Shown: positions 22,660-33,592 of the stretch, one piece after another
Layout: every line of letters starts with the position of its first letter
Numbering within the stretch: position 1 is the first letter of the stretch
DNA from: Aspergillus flavus
Lineage: Eukaryota > Ascomycota > Eurotiomycetes > Eurotiales > Aspergillaceae
NCBI RefSeq assembly: GCF_009017415.1
Contig: NC_092406.1
Span: 4,402,001-4,466,000, forward strand
Direction of reading: 5' to 3'
Length of the DNA: 64,000 nucleotides
Translations under genes and position numbers: made by a program
Notes under the pieces: generated by a model
What the model was told of the DNA's origin: nothing
Seen by the model: only the letters and a program-made list of their open reading frames with translations
Database searches by the model: none

Positions 22660-23432
22660 CTATGCCTCTTCCTTCTTCTTCTTGGACTTCTTACTGGAGG
22701 TCTGTGGGACCGTCGTGTTCTTTGTCTGGTGGACGATTAGGCGTGTCCAGCACTCTTCCTTGTCCCACTCAAAACCAGCAAGGTAGGGGTTATCCAATTC
22801 ATCATCGGCCTGCGCATGAAGAGACGTTCGTCAGTCTCACTCTTGTGACCTACAGTGAATGATAGGGAGTGTGTCTCATCGCAGCCGCAAGGGGAGAGTT
22901 ATGGCAAGGATATTCGACATACCTTCTTCTTGAACTGCTTGTGGATAGCGTCAAGCGCGTCCTTGATTGTGACTCCCTTGAGATTACGAGCAGTCACCTC
23001 CAACCCCAGCGGGAAATGCAAGTCAATCTTCTTCACCGGGGGGTTTACGAGATGGAGTTTGAGGATATCCTTGTCCTCGATTGAAGACGGTGAAGTGTTG
23101 AGCTTCCTAGGGAAGACCGAGTTAGCGCAGGACCTATGGTACGCGGACCTAGTTCTTACCACCCGGTCTTTTGCGTTTCAATGGGGAGAGTCAACTCTAT
23201 CTTCTTCTCCTCTAGAAGACTTCTAGTTAGCGCAGTCCATGGATAGGTGACAGGTGCGCTGAGTTCCAGAAGGGGGTAATTTACCCAAGTCCTTGATGTT
23301 CCAGACGCCCTCCGACTGAGATGAGTGGCGCCTGTGAGTCTTTTTTGCCGTCTTGTCGGCCTCTTTCTCCCCCTTAGGAGTTATTGACAAGCCAGCAATG
23401 GCAGAATCGACTTTTGTGAGTTCGGCCGACAT
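22660..23432 (-). CDS. Small fungal protein, DUF6699-like
   Basis: Exons 23432..23285, 23211..23160, 23106..22923 and 22809..22660 (minus) give 177 residues. After a polar N-terminus the core reads GVWNIKDLEEKKIELTLPIE, TQKTGWKLNTSPS, LHFPLGLEVTARNLKGVTIK, DALDAIHKQFKKKADDEL, DNPYLAGFEWDKEECWTRLI and a Lys-rich tail. The GVTIKDALDAIHKQ segment and the loss of conserved order elsewhere resemble the fungal DUF6699 family; that name is a recollection, not a search result, and the function is unknown. For exon 2 the AG at 23213-23212 must be used: the AG 11 nt upstream lies against the CTAAC branch site and would give an immediate stop. A 10-codon upstream ATG frame (MTSNAYFGQQ) precedes the start at about 23506. 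Confidence 0.8.
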
Positions 23433-26206
23433 AGTTGCGATAGGGACGAGTATGGGGAATGATCAAGAGGGTGATCACTGCTGACCAAAGTAAGCGTTGG
23501 ACGTCATGATAGTGTCAATGTTTAGGAAAGGGTGTATGAAGCTTTTGCATTGATGGTGTAAAGCCAGACGACTGAACCTGGAGAACTTACCAATCTTTGG
23601 TAGGTATTGCAGAGTAGGTATGGTTGAGATCCAGGTAGGATGAGAGAAGGGATTAAGAAGATGAGAGGATGAAGGGGAAGAAGGAGAGGAAAGGAGAAGA
23701 GAGAAGAAGAAGAAGAAGAAGAAGAAGAAGAAGAGGGGGAGGAAATGCCAGCAGGAGGGAGGGAGGGAGGGCAGGTGACCTGACTGGCCCATCCAAAGTA
23801 CATGCTGAACGGGTACTATCCATTCATTGTACGATACTATACCAGACGACTAGGGTTCCTCCCATGATACCTACATTAGTACGTCGTACGAGGCGGGGTC
23901 ATGGAACCCTAACTCTCCATTGAAGTTCGGGATTGGACCTTAAAAAAGGTCGTACCTACTAGTATCCTAGGTACTATCATGGTTTAAGATGAACTGGCTT
24001 AATCTTCTGAAAAGAGTTTTCAAGGAGAAAGTAAAGTAGTACTATGTAGATACATACATACATACCTTATAGTACCTACCTACAAATAGTAATGGGTACC
24101 GTAAAGAGTAATGCTGATTACGATAGGTATTGCAATCAAGTTAATATGTTATTATAACCTTGTTGTCGTCCGTAGTCAATTAGAGTCGCATAGGATACTA
24201 CTAGATTGTGGTGATGAGGAAGAGTATTGAGAATTGGAACATCAAGCATTGTTTACCGTTACAATCTTCACCACGAAAGCCTCTTTCAATTCACTGCAAG
24301 CAGATAATTGAATCAAAGGTTCGCGAGCTATACTGAAATTCAGCAATGGAATGTATCCGGGAGAACCGGATCACACGACAAGAGCTGACGTCGAGAGCTC
24401 CAGAGGTGGTCCACTAAGGCTGCACCCCGCATTCCCGCGCGCTCCACTTGCCCCATCACCTTATACGGAGGAAGTTGATCTTGATTGTTGGAGTGGTGTT
24501 GTTGTTGTTGTTGTTTACCCTCCTAGTAAACTAGATCATGATGATAGTAGTGGCGTATACTGCGCATTCTTTATTTATTCTTCTCGAATAGTCATTGACG
24601 ACATCCATTCTGGTATGCTTCATGGTAACTGGTCGAGATGAAAGTATACCGGTGGTACCAGAATCTCAGGCAACCTTATTTGGAAAACTAGTCCTCGACC
24701 CCGTCCAAATTTGGATTTACCCATTGATGGAATGCGTAACAAGAAAGCTTTGCCAGTGGCTTCAAACAGAATCTCACGTGATACCCCAGGGTGGAGCCAT
24801 GTCAATTGTCTCTCTCTCAGTGTCTCTCTTCTACTAATCAAAGAAGAGATCATTAAATTATAAGATAGTAAGTAGTACTAGCAATGCATATACATTAGAT
24901 ATTCAAGTAGACATCAATATATCTTTTTCATGAGTTGCACCTGAGATCAAGTTATCAGAACTGGTTTTTAACACAGGATGATCGACCTTCATAATAAGAA
25001 TAATAACAACAACATCACCATTAAAAAAAATGAGACAGTGTGGCCAGATCGGGGTGGGGTGATATATCTCATAGAAAGTGGTGATGTTACAATGATCATA
25101 TGGTTAGAGAGCGGGGTCACACTCTTGCTAGGTAGGTTCTTTACTAGACGGATCCATCTGCAAAGACCAGTCTTAGTTAGCACTAGCTCCTTCTTGTAAA
25201 AGGCCTGTGCCGCTTCTGTTGATCATGTGTACTAATTATTTGCGTGGCAAACAGACAATCGTTCTAGATTGTTACCTGAAGTTTCGGCAACATTGGAACT
25301 TGCTATCAGGGACAACCTTTATTCAAGGACATAATATCTTATCCAATTATGAATCATTCAATATAGGAATCTAACTACTTCTATCGCCCAGTTCACACAA
25401 GCGTGCATGTTCTCTCTTTGTCAATTAAATACCACGATACCGAAAACATCTTCGGGGGAGGGCGCAGACCTTACAAAGTACAGATTTATTGGATGTACAG
25501 AACAGCAAAGGAGAAAGAGAGAGTGGGGGAAATCAGTAGTAGAGCTACTTATTTCGTAATTGACTGTCTTGAATTGTAAGTTTCGAGACAGTCAAGATGA
25601 CCGTCTGGCTATAAAGGGCTTTTAATCTGGGGTCCAGTTGGCGTAGGGATATCAAGGAAGGATTACTGCCCCTGGTATCCTTCTATCTAGTATCAAGGCA
25701 AGTTTTATTTTATATGGGCAATGATACTAAGGCTTCAAAGAATAGCCGATTGCAAACATTTCGAGCATCTAAAGGCCATAGTATGAGACAAAGACGAAGG
25801 CATGCTGATACAGATCTCTCACGTACTGGTGCTAATCACTATTGAGGTAACGGGTCGGTGCCCGTGACCCTGTCCTGTAAGGGGCAAGATGCTCCGGAAG
25901 CTGACTAAATGGGGGATCCCGTTTGCCATGTTTGAAGGGCGGTGTACAGGGCCCGTGAAGATACTGCCGTATCCTCATTAAGGCATTAATGTGTCGCGGC
26001 TGCAGAACGCGCGCCTTCCCAAATCTACGCTGAGCTCTTTCTCTTCTGCCTTATTTCATTGCCAATTCTCTAGTCAACCTTAGTATCTTTGCAGAAATAT
26101 CTGCAGCGCGTGGTTTACTGGTTTTTCTACAGCTCGATATAAGCCTAGTAATAATTTTCCGACCCGTTCTCACCAAACCCTGTGAAAAGCAAAAGTTCTC
26201 ATTCGA
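23433..26206. other. Gene-poor intergenic region of 2.8 kb
   Basis: No reading frame here looks like a protein, alone or spliced. It contains a GAA microsatellite (23701-23734) with a (GGGA)n block after it, a (GTT)n repeat at 24497-24515, TAC/TAG-rich stretches around 23950-24110 and a GC-richer part next to RAE1. Possible contents are the promoters of the DUF6699-like gene and RAE1, or a non-coding transcript; nothing in the sequence decides. Confidence 0.45.
23701..23734. repeat. (GAA)n microsatellite with adjoining GGGA repeat
   Basis: Eleven GAA units, followed at about 23755-23771 by four GGGA units. The frames encoding poly-Phe or poly-Arg here are artefacts of the repeat. Confidence 0.9.
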
Positions 26207-27362
26207 ATGTCGCTCTTCGGTTCTGTCGGCACTACGTCGACAACAGCGGGCCAAACAAACACCACCGGCGACATATCTAAAGATGTCGCTCTCAATTCGC
26301 CTCCTGAAGATAGCATTTCTGATCTTCAGTTTTCCCCCGCCAGTGAACATCTTGCGGTAGCTTCTTGGGACAAGAAAGTCCGCATTTATGAGATCAATGA
26401 TCAGGGACAGAGTGAAGGAAAAGCTCTCTTTGAGCATGAAGCTCCAGTTTTAAGCTGCTGCTGGGCACCGGTAAGCTTAGAAAACCATCGTGCCGCTTCA
26501 TTTCTCAAGCTAACTGACCTTTTTCGCTCTCTAGGATGGAACTAAAGTAGTAGGCGCTGGTGCCGATAAGGCTGCACGCATGCTCGATCTCGCTGCAAAT
26601 GCTACGACCCCCGTCCAGGTCGCAGCTCACGATGCTCCGATCAAATGCTGCCAGATGATTCCGAATCCTGCTGGAGGTACACCCCTCCTAGTGACCGGCT
26701 CGTGGGACAAGACAGTCAAATACTGGGATCTACGGCAATCGACCCCGATCGCCACGGTAGAATGTCAGGAGCGTGTCTACACCATGGATGTCAAGAACAA
26801 GCTGCTAGTGGTTGGAACTGCAGACCGATACATTAACATCATCAATCTCGACAATCCCACCAAATTCTACAAAACTATGCAATCCCCTCTCAAGTGGCAG
26901 ACGCGAGTAGTCAGCTGCTTCACAGATGCTACGGGGTTTGCTGTTGGCAGTATCGAGGGCCGCTGTGCTATTCAGTACGTGGAGGACAAGGACTCTAGCT
27001 CGAACTTCAGCTTCAAATGTCATCGAGAGACACCCCCAAACCAACGCGACATCAATAACATCTATTCCGTCAATGCTATCTCTTTCCACCCGGTTCATGG
27101 CACTTTCAGCACCGCTGGCAGCGATGGAACCTTTCACTTCTGGGACAAAGACGCCAAACATCGCCTAAAGGGATATCCCTCAGTAGGGGGGACCATCTCC
27201 AGCACCGCATTCAACCGCAATGGCAATATATTTGCCTACTCTGTGAGCTACGACTGGAGCAAAGGCTACTCGGCCAACACCCAACAGCTTCCTAATAAAG
27301 TAATGCTTCATCCAGTTGCTCAAGAAGAGGTGAAGCCCAGGCCTGGTACCAGGAAGAGGTAA
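26207..27362 (+). CDS. RAE1: mRNA export WD40 protein Rae1/Gle2 (SonA in Aspergillus nidulans)
   Basis: Exons 26207..26470 and 26535..27362 give 363 residues, normal for Rae1. It starts MSLFGSVGTTSTT (GLFG-like start of fungal Gle2), then DSISDLQFSPASEHLAVASWDKKVRIYEI, DGTKVVGAGADKAARMLDL, LLVTGSWDKTVKYWDLRQ, GTADRYINIINL, GSIEGRCAIQYVEDKD, the signature CHRE-PPNQRDINNIYSVNAISFHP, STAGSDGTFHFWDKDAKHRL and YDWSKGY. Rae1 is a seven-bladed propeller that binds the GLEBS motif of Nup98-type nucleoporins and supports poly(A) RNA export and mitosis. The intron is 64 nt, phase 0, between CCWAP and DGTKV. It is followed head-to-tail by LTO1. Confidence 0.96.
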
Positions 27363-28166
27363 TATAATCTTATCCGGGGTATGAAGTTGGCGCAGTTGGG
27401 GGTTTGGTGTGGTCGGCGTCAGCCTTAGGTTGATATCTAGCGAACTTTCGAGTCCCTTGTCCACGATATGAATGGACAGTGGTCGACAGCTCCCTCCCTG
27501 CGTTAATCTCGTGAGGGTTTGGCTGTTTTATCTTTCATGTTATTATCCCCGATTTATGTACCTTTTTACTTTTTCCTTTGGGAATGCATATGAGCGAATT
27601 AATCTATGATATCTTTGCATGTTTACAAATGCTCGTGGATGAATGCATTCCAGTTCCATGAGCAGGAAACAGTAGACCAATGTCGTAGTTCTCATCGCTT
27701 TGGAAAGCTGAAACGTAGAGGGTGCTGCCTGTAGACCAAAAGAAGAAAAGAAAAGAAAGGAAGGAAAGGGAAAAGGCCCTGGAACTTGTGTAGGTATTTT
27801 GGATAGAAGTGGAATAAATTCCCTATTAATTCAGCGTGTCCAGGAAGTTGTCCCTGCGTCTTTTTGCTTGGATGTTTCGTACGCTCCATCAGATCGGATG
27901 GTGGTCACCATGAGTGGATGAGAGATGTCAAAAGTGGGGTGGATTACTTCTGATCGGAGAAGGTGGGAAGAAAGTAGGAATTGTGGCAGAAAAAGAAACA
28001 ACAATTCTATATGCTTCAGGTCACAAAACACTTCCACAATTCAGTATAAGTCCGGAACTCTTTTCTTGACTACTGATCGGTTCCGAAATCCATTCCTTCT
28101 CGCTTTTTCCCTTCTTTGCTATCGTTAAACACCCATTCCCCCCCTCACTTCCAGGAGGTTATCCAT
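27363..28166. promoter_or_regulatory. Intergenic RAE1 / LTO1
   Basis: About 800 bases holding the RAE1 3' end and the LTO1 promoter. An intron in the LTO1 leader ending at the CTTCCAG at 28148-28154 is possible but unproven. No other gene was seen. Confidence 0.45.
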
Positions 28167-28748
28167 ATGGAAAACAACTTACTCGAAGGTCTCCTCGACC
28201 TGGAGGAAGAATTTTACAGGGAAGGCTATGACTTAGGAGCTGCCGATGGCGCGCAGGCTGGCTACACCGAAGGTAGTGTATTCGCTGTCGAGAAGGGCTT
28301 TGAGAAATTCCTCGAAATAGGAAGGCTCTACGGTAAAGCTCTGGTTTGGTCACACAGACAAGCCGAGCTAGACTCTTCCAACATGAGGGATCCTCCCCAG
28401 ATGTCTCAATTACCTAGTGAGAAGGATGAAGATTATTTGGAGCCATCTGTCTGCAGAGAGATGTCGAGCGTTCCGCCCAGCTCCAGGCTAGCGAAGAATG
28501 TCGACACGCTTCTTGAATTGGTTGACCCGGCATCTTTACCCATGCAAAACACGGAGGAAGCCGTTATTGACGTGGATGAGCGTCTGAAGGGTGCGCTCAT
28601 CAAGGCCAAGCTTATCCAGCGCGCGCTGGGCGAGCGAGAAGATGCATGCGATATACACCCTAATGCAAGAGACATTCCCCAACAGAAAAGCTCTGGGGAT
28701 GGAACTGGCAGCATTGAAGACATCAGCTCCCTGAAACTCCGCCAATGA
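28167..28748 (+). CDS. LTO1: Lto1/ORAOV1 homologue (Rli1 Fe-S maturation adaptor)
   Basis: One exon, 193 residues, from the ATG before MENNLLEGLLDLEEEFYREGY. The first 65 residues carry the diagnostic repeated Gly pattern GYDLGAADGAQAGYTEGSVF (deca-GX3/Yae1_N region), followed by AVEKGFEKFLEIGRLYGKALVW. The remainder is less conserved, with a helix ERLKGALIKAKLIQRALGE. Lto1 pairs with Yae1 and, with the CIA machinery, delivers Fe-S clusters to the ribosome-recycling ATPase Rli1/ABCE1. The protein ends DISSLKLRQ, without the C-terminal tryptophan that docks yeast Lto1 on the CIA targeting complex. CIA1 itself lies about 14 kb further along this window. Confidence 0.92.
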   Translation: MENNLLEGLLDLEEEFYREGYDLGAADGAQAGYTEGSVFAVEKGFEKFLEIGRLYGKALVWSHRQAELDSSNMRDPPQMSQLPSEKDEDYLEPSVCREMSSVPPSSRLAKNVDTLLELVDPASLPMQNTEEAVIDVDERLKGALIKAKLIQRALGEREDACDIHPNARDIPQQKSSGDGTGSIEDISSLKLRQ

Positions 28749-29332
28749 AGGACGTTGTTTCCAAAACCATCCTCCTCATTATCCCTAACTAGGCCGCTCA
28801 TACCCAGCCACCGGTACCCTTCGGAGTATCTCCGATAGAGCAGCCAACGATGATGACATCTCTTACTCGTCTCCATTTCTCTTCATCACGGCTCCGGGTA
28901 ATAAGGGTGAATTGGATTGTCAAGCTTGGAGGTCGATCATTGCTCCACAAATCTTTGGTCCCCCCCCCCCCCCCCCCCCCCCCCCCCGGCGCCCCGATTT
29001 CTCAATTGGCCTTTTGGGATGGCAATCCAAGGCCACTTCCCGATCTCGCGTCATGTCTGTCGGAATTACGGTCCTATCGGTGTGACCCCTCGGTTGTTCC
29101 TCCCTTTAGTTGCGCTGGTTTCACCGGGAACTGGAGTCTTTAAATGAAAATGTGCGTTTTATCTGCATGTGTATGTGAATTTGTTCATGCTTTCTTTGTA
29201 AGAAGAGTGTATATAGAAAATAAGACGTCACGGTCGGCTCGGACTGTCACTTGAGCCAACTCCTCCTTTTGTTCTTTATAATCCACATCTCCTCATATAT
29301 TTGATCCTTAGTCCTCGTGTATCTCTCCGGCC
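28749..29332. other. Intergenic LTO1 / SMP-30-like gene
   Basis: About 580 bases including a 28-C homopolymer and a TGACGT-like site (AGACGTCACG, 29224-29233) upstream of the next gene. Frames through the C run (poly-Pro) are artefacts. Confidence 0.5.
28960..28987. repeat. Uninterrupted run of 28 cytosines
   Basis: The sequence shows C at every position from 28960 to 28987. The length in the real genome may differ, because such runs are hard to sequence. Confidence 0.85.
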
Positions 29333-30742
29333 ATGGCGTGGCTGCAGATTCTGGGTCTTGTATTATCTGGGCTCACTCACGCTCAGACTGGAGTGACGTC
29401 CCCCATTGCAGAGGCATGCGGCCCTTCAATGGTATGCATCAATCGCTATGCCAATGTGTTGCCGTAAGTCTATTGCAAGGTTTAATCGAGCAGGACCGGT
29501 TCTGAAGGTTGACCAGATATCATTTCTTTCGAAACGTCTCTACTATGGATGACATATCTACTTTTGGTGATACCACAGTCGCCAGTGGTACTTTGCTAGA
29601 GGGTGTCAACTCGGCCAATTTTCTGGTATATGATAGGGAAAGGGGTCTAGAGATCCTGGGTGCCAACCCAAGTTATAAGTTCATGTTTGCCGTCTCCGAA
29701 GCTGTCCACGAGGCTCCTGTGTATATCGCATCGCAGAATAAACTCTACCTATCTCAGTTGGCTCCCCCCCCTGGCTATCTCCCCCAGCTCGTCGTGGATC
29801 TGAATGAAGACCCGCCCACACTGTCCGAGTACCTCTCTGACCCTCCTGTCTATGCGCCTAACGGAGGTACCTTTCATGATGGCAAAATCATCTGGGGAGC
29901 ATCCGGCGGTAACCGATCAATTGGAGGGAGTGAGCAGCGCATCTCTTTGAGGACACTGGACCCGGAGACCAATAAGTCGGTCACCCTGATAAATAATTAC
30001 TTCGGTTATTATTTCAATACCATCGACGACCTGGCAGTGCATCCCAAGACAGGGGACATTTGGTTCACAGATCCTCGTTAGCTGCCCATTGTGTGTTTAC
30101 TCGACATTAAACTGTCAGCTGACCCGTTGAACAGAGTACTCGTGGTTCAATGCTCTCACCGACACACCCCCCCAGCTTCCAAGTGCTAGTTACAGGTACA
30201 ATGCCTCATCGGGCGCGGTTTTCGTGATTGATGACTCTATTGGCCAGCCGAATGGCATTGCGTTTAGCCCGGGAGGCTCAGTCGTCTATATCACCGACAC
30301 TGCCGCTGTGAGCGCGCCAGTCGATCCCCAATATGGCCATCCTGGCAGTATATTCAATGCCACCCAACGCAGGTAAGGAACATGGTCAGTCATGTCAGAA
30401 GGTCAAGACACTGACGGAGACATTCCCGGTCAATGTAGGACCGTTTATGCCTTTGACGTAAGCGAGGATGGTACCAGCGCTTACAACAAGCGACCTATCT
30501 ATATGGCCTCTGGATTCGTCCCGGACGGCTTGAAGGTAGCAGCCAACGGATACATTGTGGCAGGCGTCGGACGAGGTGTTGATGTACTTGATCCCTCTGG
30601 TCAACTTCTTTTGACTATCCAGACAAACTATACCGTTCAGAATTTTGCCTGGACTGGCCCCGAACTCAAGACACTCTGGCTTATGGGTAATGGAGGGATC
30701 AGTAAAGTTGAGTGGCAACTTAAAGGACAGGAGCTAAGGTGA
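29333..30742 (+). CDS. Secreted SMP-30/gluconolactonase-like beta-propeller (lactonohydrolase type)
   Basis: Exons 29333..29463, 29517..30076, 30135..30372 and 30439..30742 give 410 residues. The N-terminus is a signal peptide (MAWLQILGLVLSGLTHAQT). Propeller features include APNGGTFHDGKIIWGASGG, IDDLAVHPKTGDIWFTDPQY, IGQPNGIAFSPGGSVVYITD and FVPDGLKVAANGYIVAGVG, the SMP-30/LRE pattern seen in fungal lactonohydrolases such as the Fusarium D-pantonolactone enzyme. It probably hydrolyses lactones outside the cell or in the secretory pathway; the substrate cannot be told. Several N-glycosylation sequons are present (NVS, NRS, NKS, NAS, NAT, NYT). Exon joins are supported by continuous FTDPQYSWFN and ATQRRTVYAFD. 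Confidence 0.88.
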
Positions 30743-31098
30743 ATCTGAAGACCGGGAAACGCGAGACGCCAACAGTTAACATTGTATGTTGGTGTTTTGG
30801 TTAAGACAACCTAACCATAGATATTGGCTTTTGGTCGGGCAGGAACATGCTGATTGTATTAGAGTTTACGGTCGTTCGCGGTATTCTACAAACACAGACA
30901 TACAGAGACACACACATGGATATTTTTTGGACTGCCTGGTCGGTATTGCATTATTCCTTAATCCAAGTGATAGAGTTTCAGACATCACCCGTGATAGGGT
31001 CTGTCATCCGCATCGTAGTATAGTAATGGATCGAAGCGTGCTAGAAGCCATCACCCATACTACTGTTAGCACTCAGAGGGAGAGAAACAAAAGGGAAA
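30743..31098. other. Intergenic, tail-to-tail SMP-30-like / MYG1
   Basis: About 355 bases of 3' flanks. Nothing recognised. Confidence 0.5.
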
Positions 31099-32259
31099 CT
31101 ATTGCTCCAAGCCACGGACCGCCATGGAAAATGCTCCTTCCTTGGTCTTATGGCCACCGATGAAACCGCTGGCATGGACAAAAACTGCACCCTCAGGAAT
31201 CTTGGGCTTGCCGGTTTTCTCGGCTTCTGCGGCCATAACACCGTCGAGATCTGCATCGCGAACACCACGCCAGGTCTCTGGCAGAGGTTTCCTGGACACA
31301 AAGCTAGTTTCATTCACTGACACGCACTGCACGCGCCATTTAGATCCTTCAGTAGCACTCTCAGGGTAGAGAACGTAATAGACCTCTTCTTCGGACTTGG
31401 GCTTATCGGATTCCGACGCTTCCTTTTCGAAGTTATACAAGTGCTCTTTCCATGGCACACCGCCCTGAGGGAGAACGATGATACGGCCGGAAGGATGAAC
31501 ATCACGGCGGGAACGGTAGGAGTTTCCCACAGTAGTGCGTGCAGGTAACCAGGAAGTACTGGCGTGGTGCAGTTTGCGAGTGAAAACGTTTCCAATAAAG
31601 GTACTTGCTCGACCAAAGAGACTGTCTTCATCCTGAGGCTCCCCGGGCGGGCAGGTCGGATCGGGGTTGTTCATGTCACCCACCACCGATGTGATGGTGA
31701 TGGCACCATCCTTGAAGCGCTTCTCGAGATTAGCAGCAGATATTTCAGCGGGATCATAGGCTGAAATGCCATTGTCGTTGGCATCGATGGCTTCGATGAA
31801 ATCTGTGTACAGTTTTTCGTACAGTAAGTTCACGTCGTGGTGATCCACCGGCAATGACGTGTGTTCAGCAATGATCGCTCGACCGAAATGCATGTATACT
31901 AAGCCCGCCGAGGACAATTTGGTAGTGTGGTTAGGGAAGGTCGTGGAAAAGCTACGCTGATGGTGATCATAACGGTTGTTCGCGGGGTCATATTCTCCAC
32001 CAACGTCGACGACAGTGTGGCAGGTTGCTAGCTGCACCGGATCTCTGGTACGGATGAGGGGAGAGGCAGAATAGGTGGGGAGTTGTCGGAGAAGATAGAC
32101 CGCGAGGGCCTCGTCGGCATGAAAATGGCCGCTGAGAGATGTGTATCAGTAATGAGGGGCCTGTCATTGGAGATGTGAAGTTCAAGTGAGTGAGTACCTA
32201 TGAGTCCCAATCAAGGGAGAAGAGGTCTTGATTTTCTTTGCGATAGTCTCGTCGGCCAT
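31099..32259 (-). CDS. MYG1: MYG1 family exonuclease (UPF0160, DHH-type)
   Basis: Exons 32259..32198 and 32131..31099 (minus) give 364 residues. The start MADETIAKKIKTSSPLIGTHS joins to GHFHADEALAVYLLRQLPTY, followed by VVDVGGEYDPANNRYDHHQRSF, the DHH-like metal motif of the family, then SSAGLVYMHFGR, IDANDNGISAY, GRIIVLPQGGVPWKEHL and the C-terminal EGAVFVHASGFIGGHKTKEGA. Human MYG1 is a 3'-5' RNA exonuclease of nucleolus and mitochondria; the yeast homologue is poorly characterised. No strong mitochondrial presequence is evident, so the location here is unclear. The intron (66 nt) separates the catalytic HFHAD motif from the start codon; it is conserved-looking because GTHSGHFHADEA is restored exactly. 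Confidence 0.94.
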
Positions 32260-33592
32260 TCTGAATAATTGTCGGAATCGCAGCATCCAACAATGTTTTG
32301 TAAGTGCACAGGTTCAAATTGGAAAGAGACGCTGATATGGACCCCAATCTGATTACAGGGACGGTACTATGTATGGTACTGAACCTATTCTAGACTAGAC
32401 CATATACGGAAGATTCCCTGATACAAATATGGTTAATTAGGGCTCCCATCGGAGGGCTTTCGAAAAGCATGTGAGAGCCAGTGCCAAAGCAACGCTATTC
32501 CGAAACTAGTAATGGTATTCAGTCCCCTGCACTGCAGTGGAACCCTGAGACTGGCCTGGGTGGTCCAGACTAGATCTAACTACTAGTACGGAGTAGTACA
32601 TAGGCTTATGCCCTGACAAGTTTTGCTTGATTAGGTTGGGCGGGATATAGATATATATACTGTATAGAAACGGAAGAAAGAGTTTAAAAGGAGAAGAAAT
32701 AGAAAGGAAGGAAAAGAAGAATGTTCGCAAGCCCTTCTGACTGTAATATTATTAGCAGAGAGTTCCTTGTTATCGGTGTCTTCACCGCCGTTGGAGAAAG
32801 AAGAGGTACGGAGTACAGCGGTAGGTACCTCTATGTATATGTACTCCGTAAAGTTCGTACTATGGTAGGACAGAGTAGGTACCCAACTATTTCTGATTCC
32901 TATTCATTCTGTTTTGCTCGCCTCCCTTGCTAATCATACCCCGGTGTGTATGTGCCACTAAACGCTTTACCGGCGATTGAATGTTAATACTACTCTGGAG
33001 TATAATCATCCAAAAAGCTGGCTTTAGTCTGGGTCGTACCTTTTTTTTTTTTCCCATTACAACTGCCACGTGAAAATCATCATATTCTGACCCGCCTGGA
33101 AAGTAAGAAAGCGAGATAAGATCAGGAACGTCCACCAGAATAAAAGGGGAAACTTATTTCGCGCGGGAATAGGAAGAAGAAGAATAATAATAATTACAGA
33201 TTTCTAATACAACAACCCCCGAAAAATTGTAGAGAAAAGATAAGAGGAACATCACTCTCATTCTCTTTTAAGATTGATTCATGCGTATCTTTTAAGGGGC
33301 TTTATTTTCTTCTCTTCGTTTTCTTTTCTTTATTTTCATTTTTATCTTTATTTTATTTTTATTTCATTTTTATTTTTATTTTATCTTTATTTTTTTATTT
33401 TTATTTTTTTTTGTCACCGGGTTGATTCGTTTTTCCAACGTTCGCATCATTACTGGGAGAGTTTCTCCGCTCAAACTTACATCGCGTCAGTTTTGCTCCA
33501 TTATCATCCAACTCTCAACGGCTCCTTTTGTTACTTCCCCCTCCCCTCCTCCTGTGTATAACTTTACACTCGTGTCTGATCCCCACCGTCCG
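32260..33592. promoter_or_regulatory. Divergent intergenic region MYG1 / ICE2
   Basis: About 1.3 kb holding both promoters. Three copies of TACGGAGTA/TACTCCGTA occur within 270 bases (32587, 32807, 32842). The right end, about 33300-33415, is an almost pure T/A tract with TTTAT units just upstream of ICE2. Confidence 0.5.

Noticed and set aside
23475..23803. Frames with poly-Phe or poly-Ser
   Set aside because: Produced by the GAA microsatellite.
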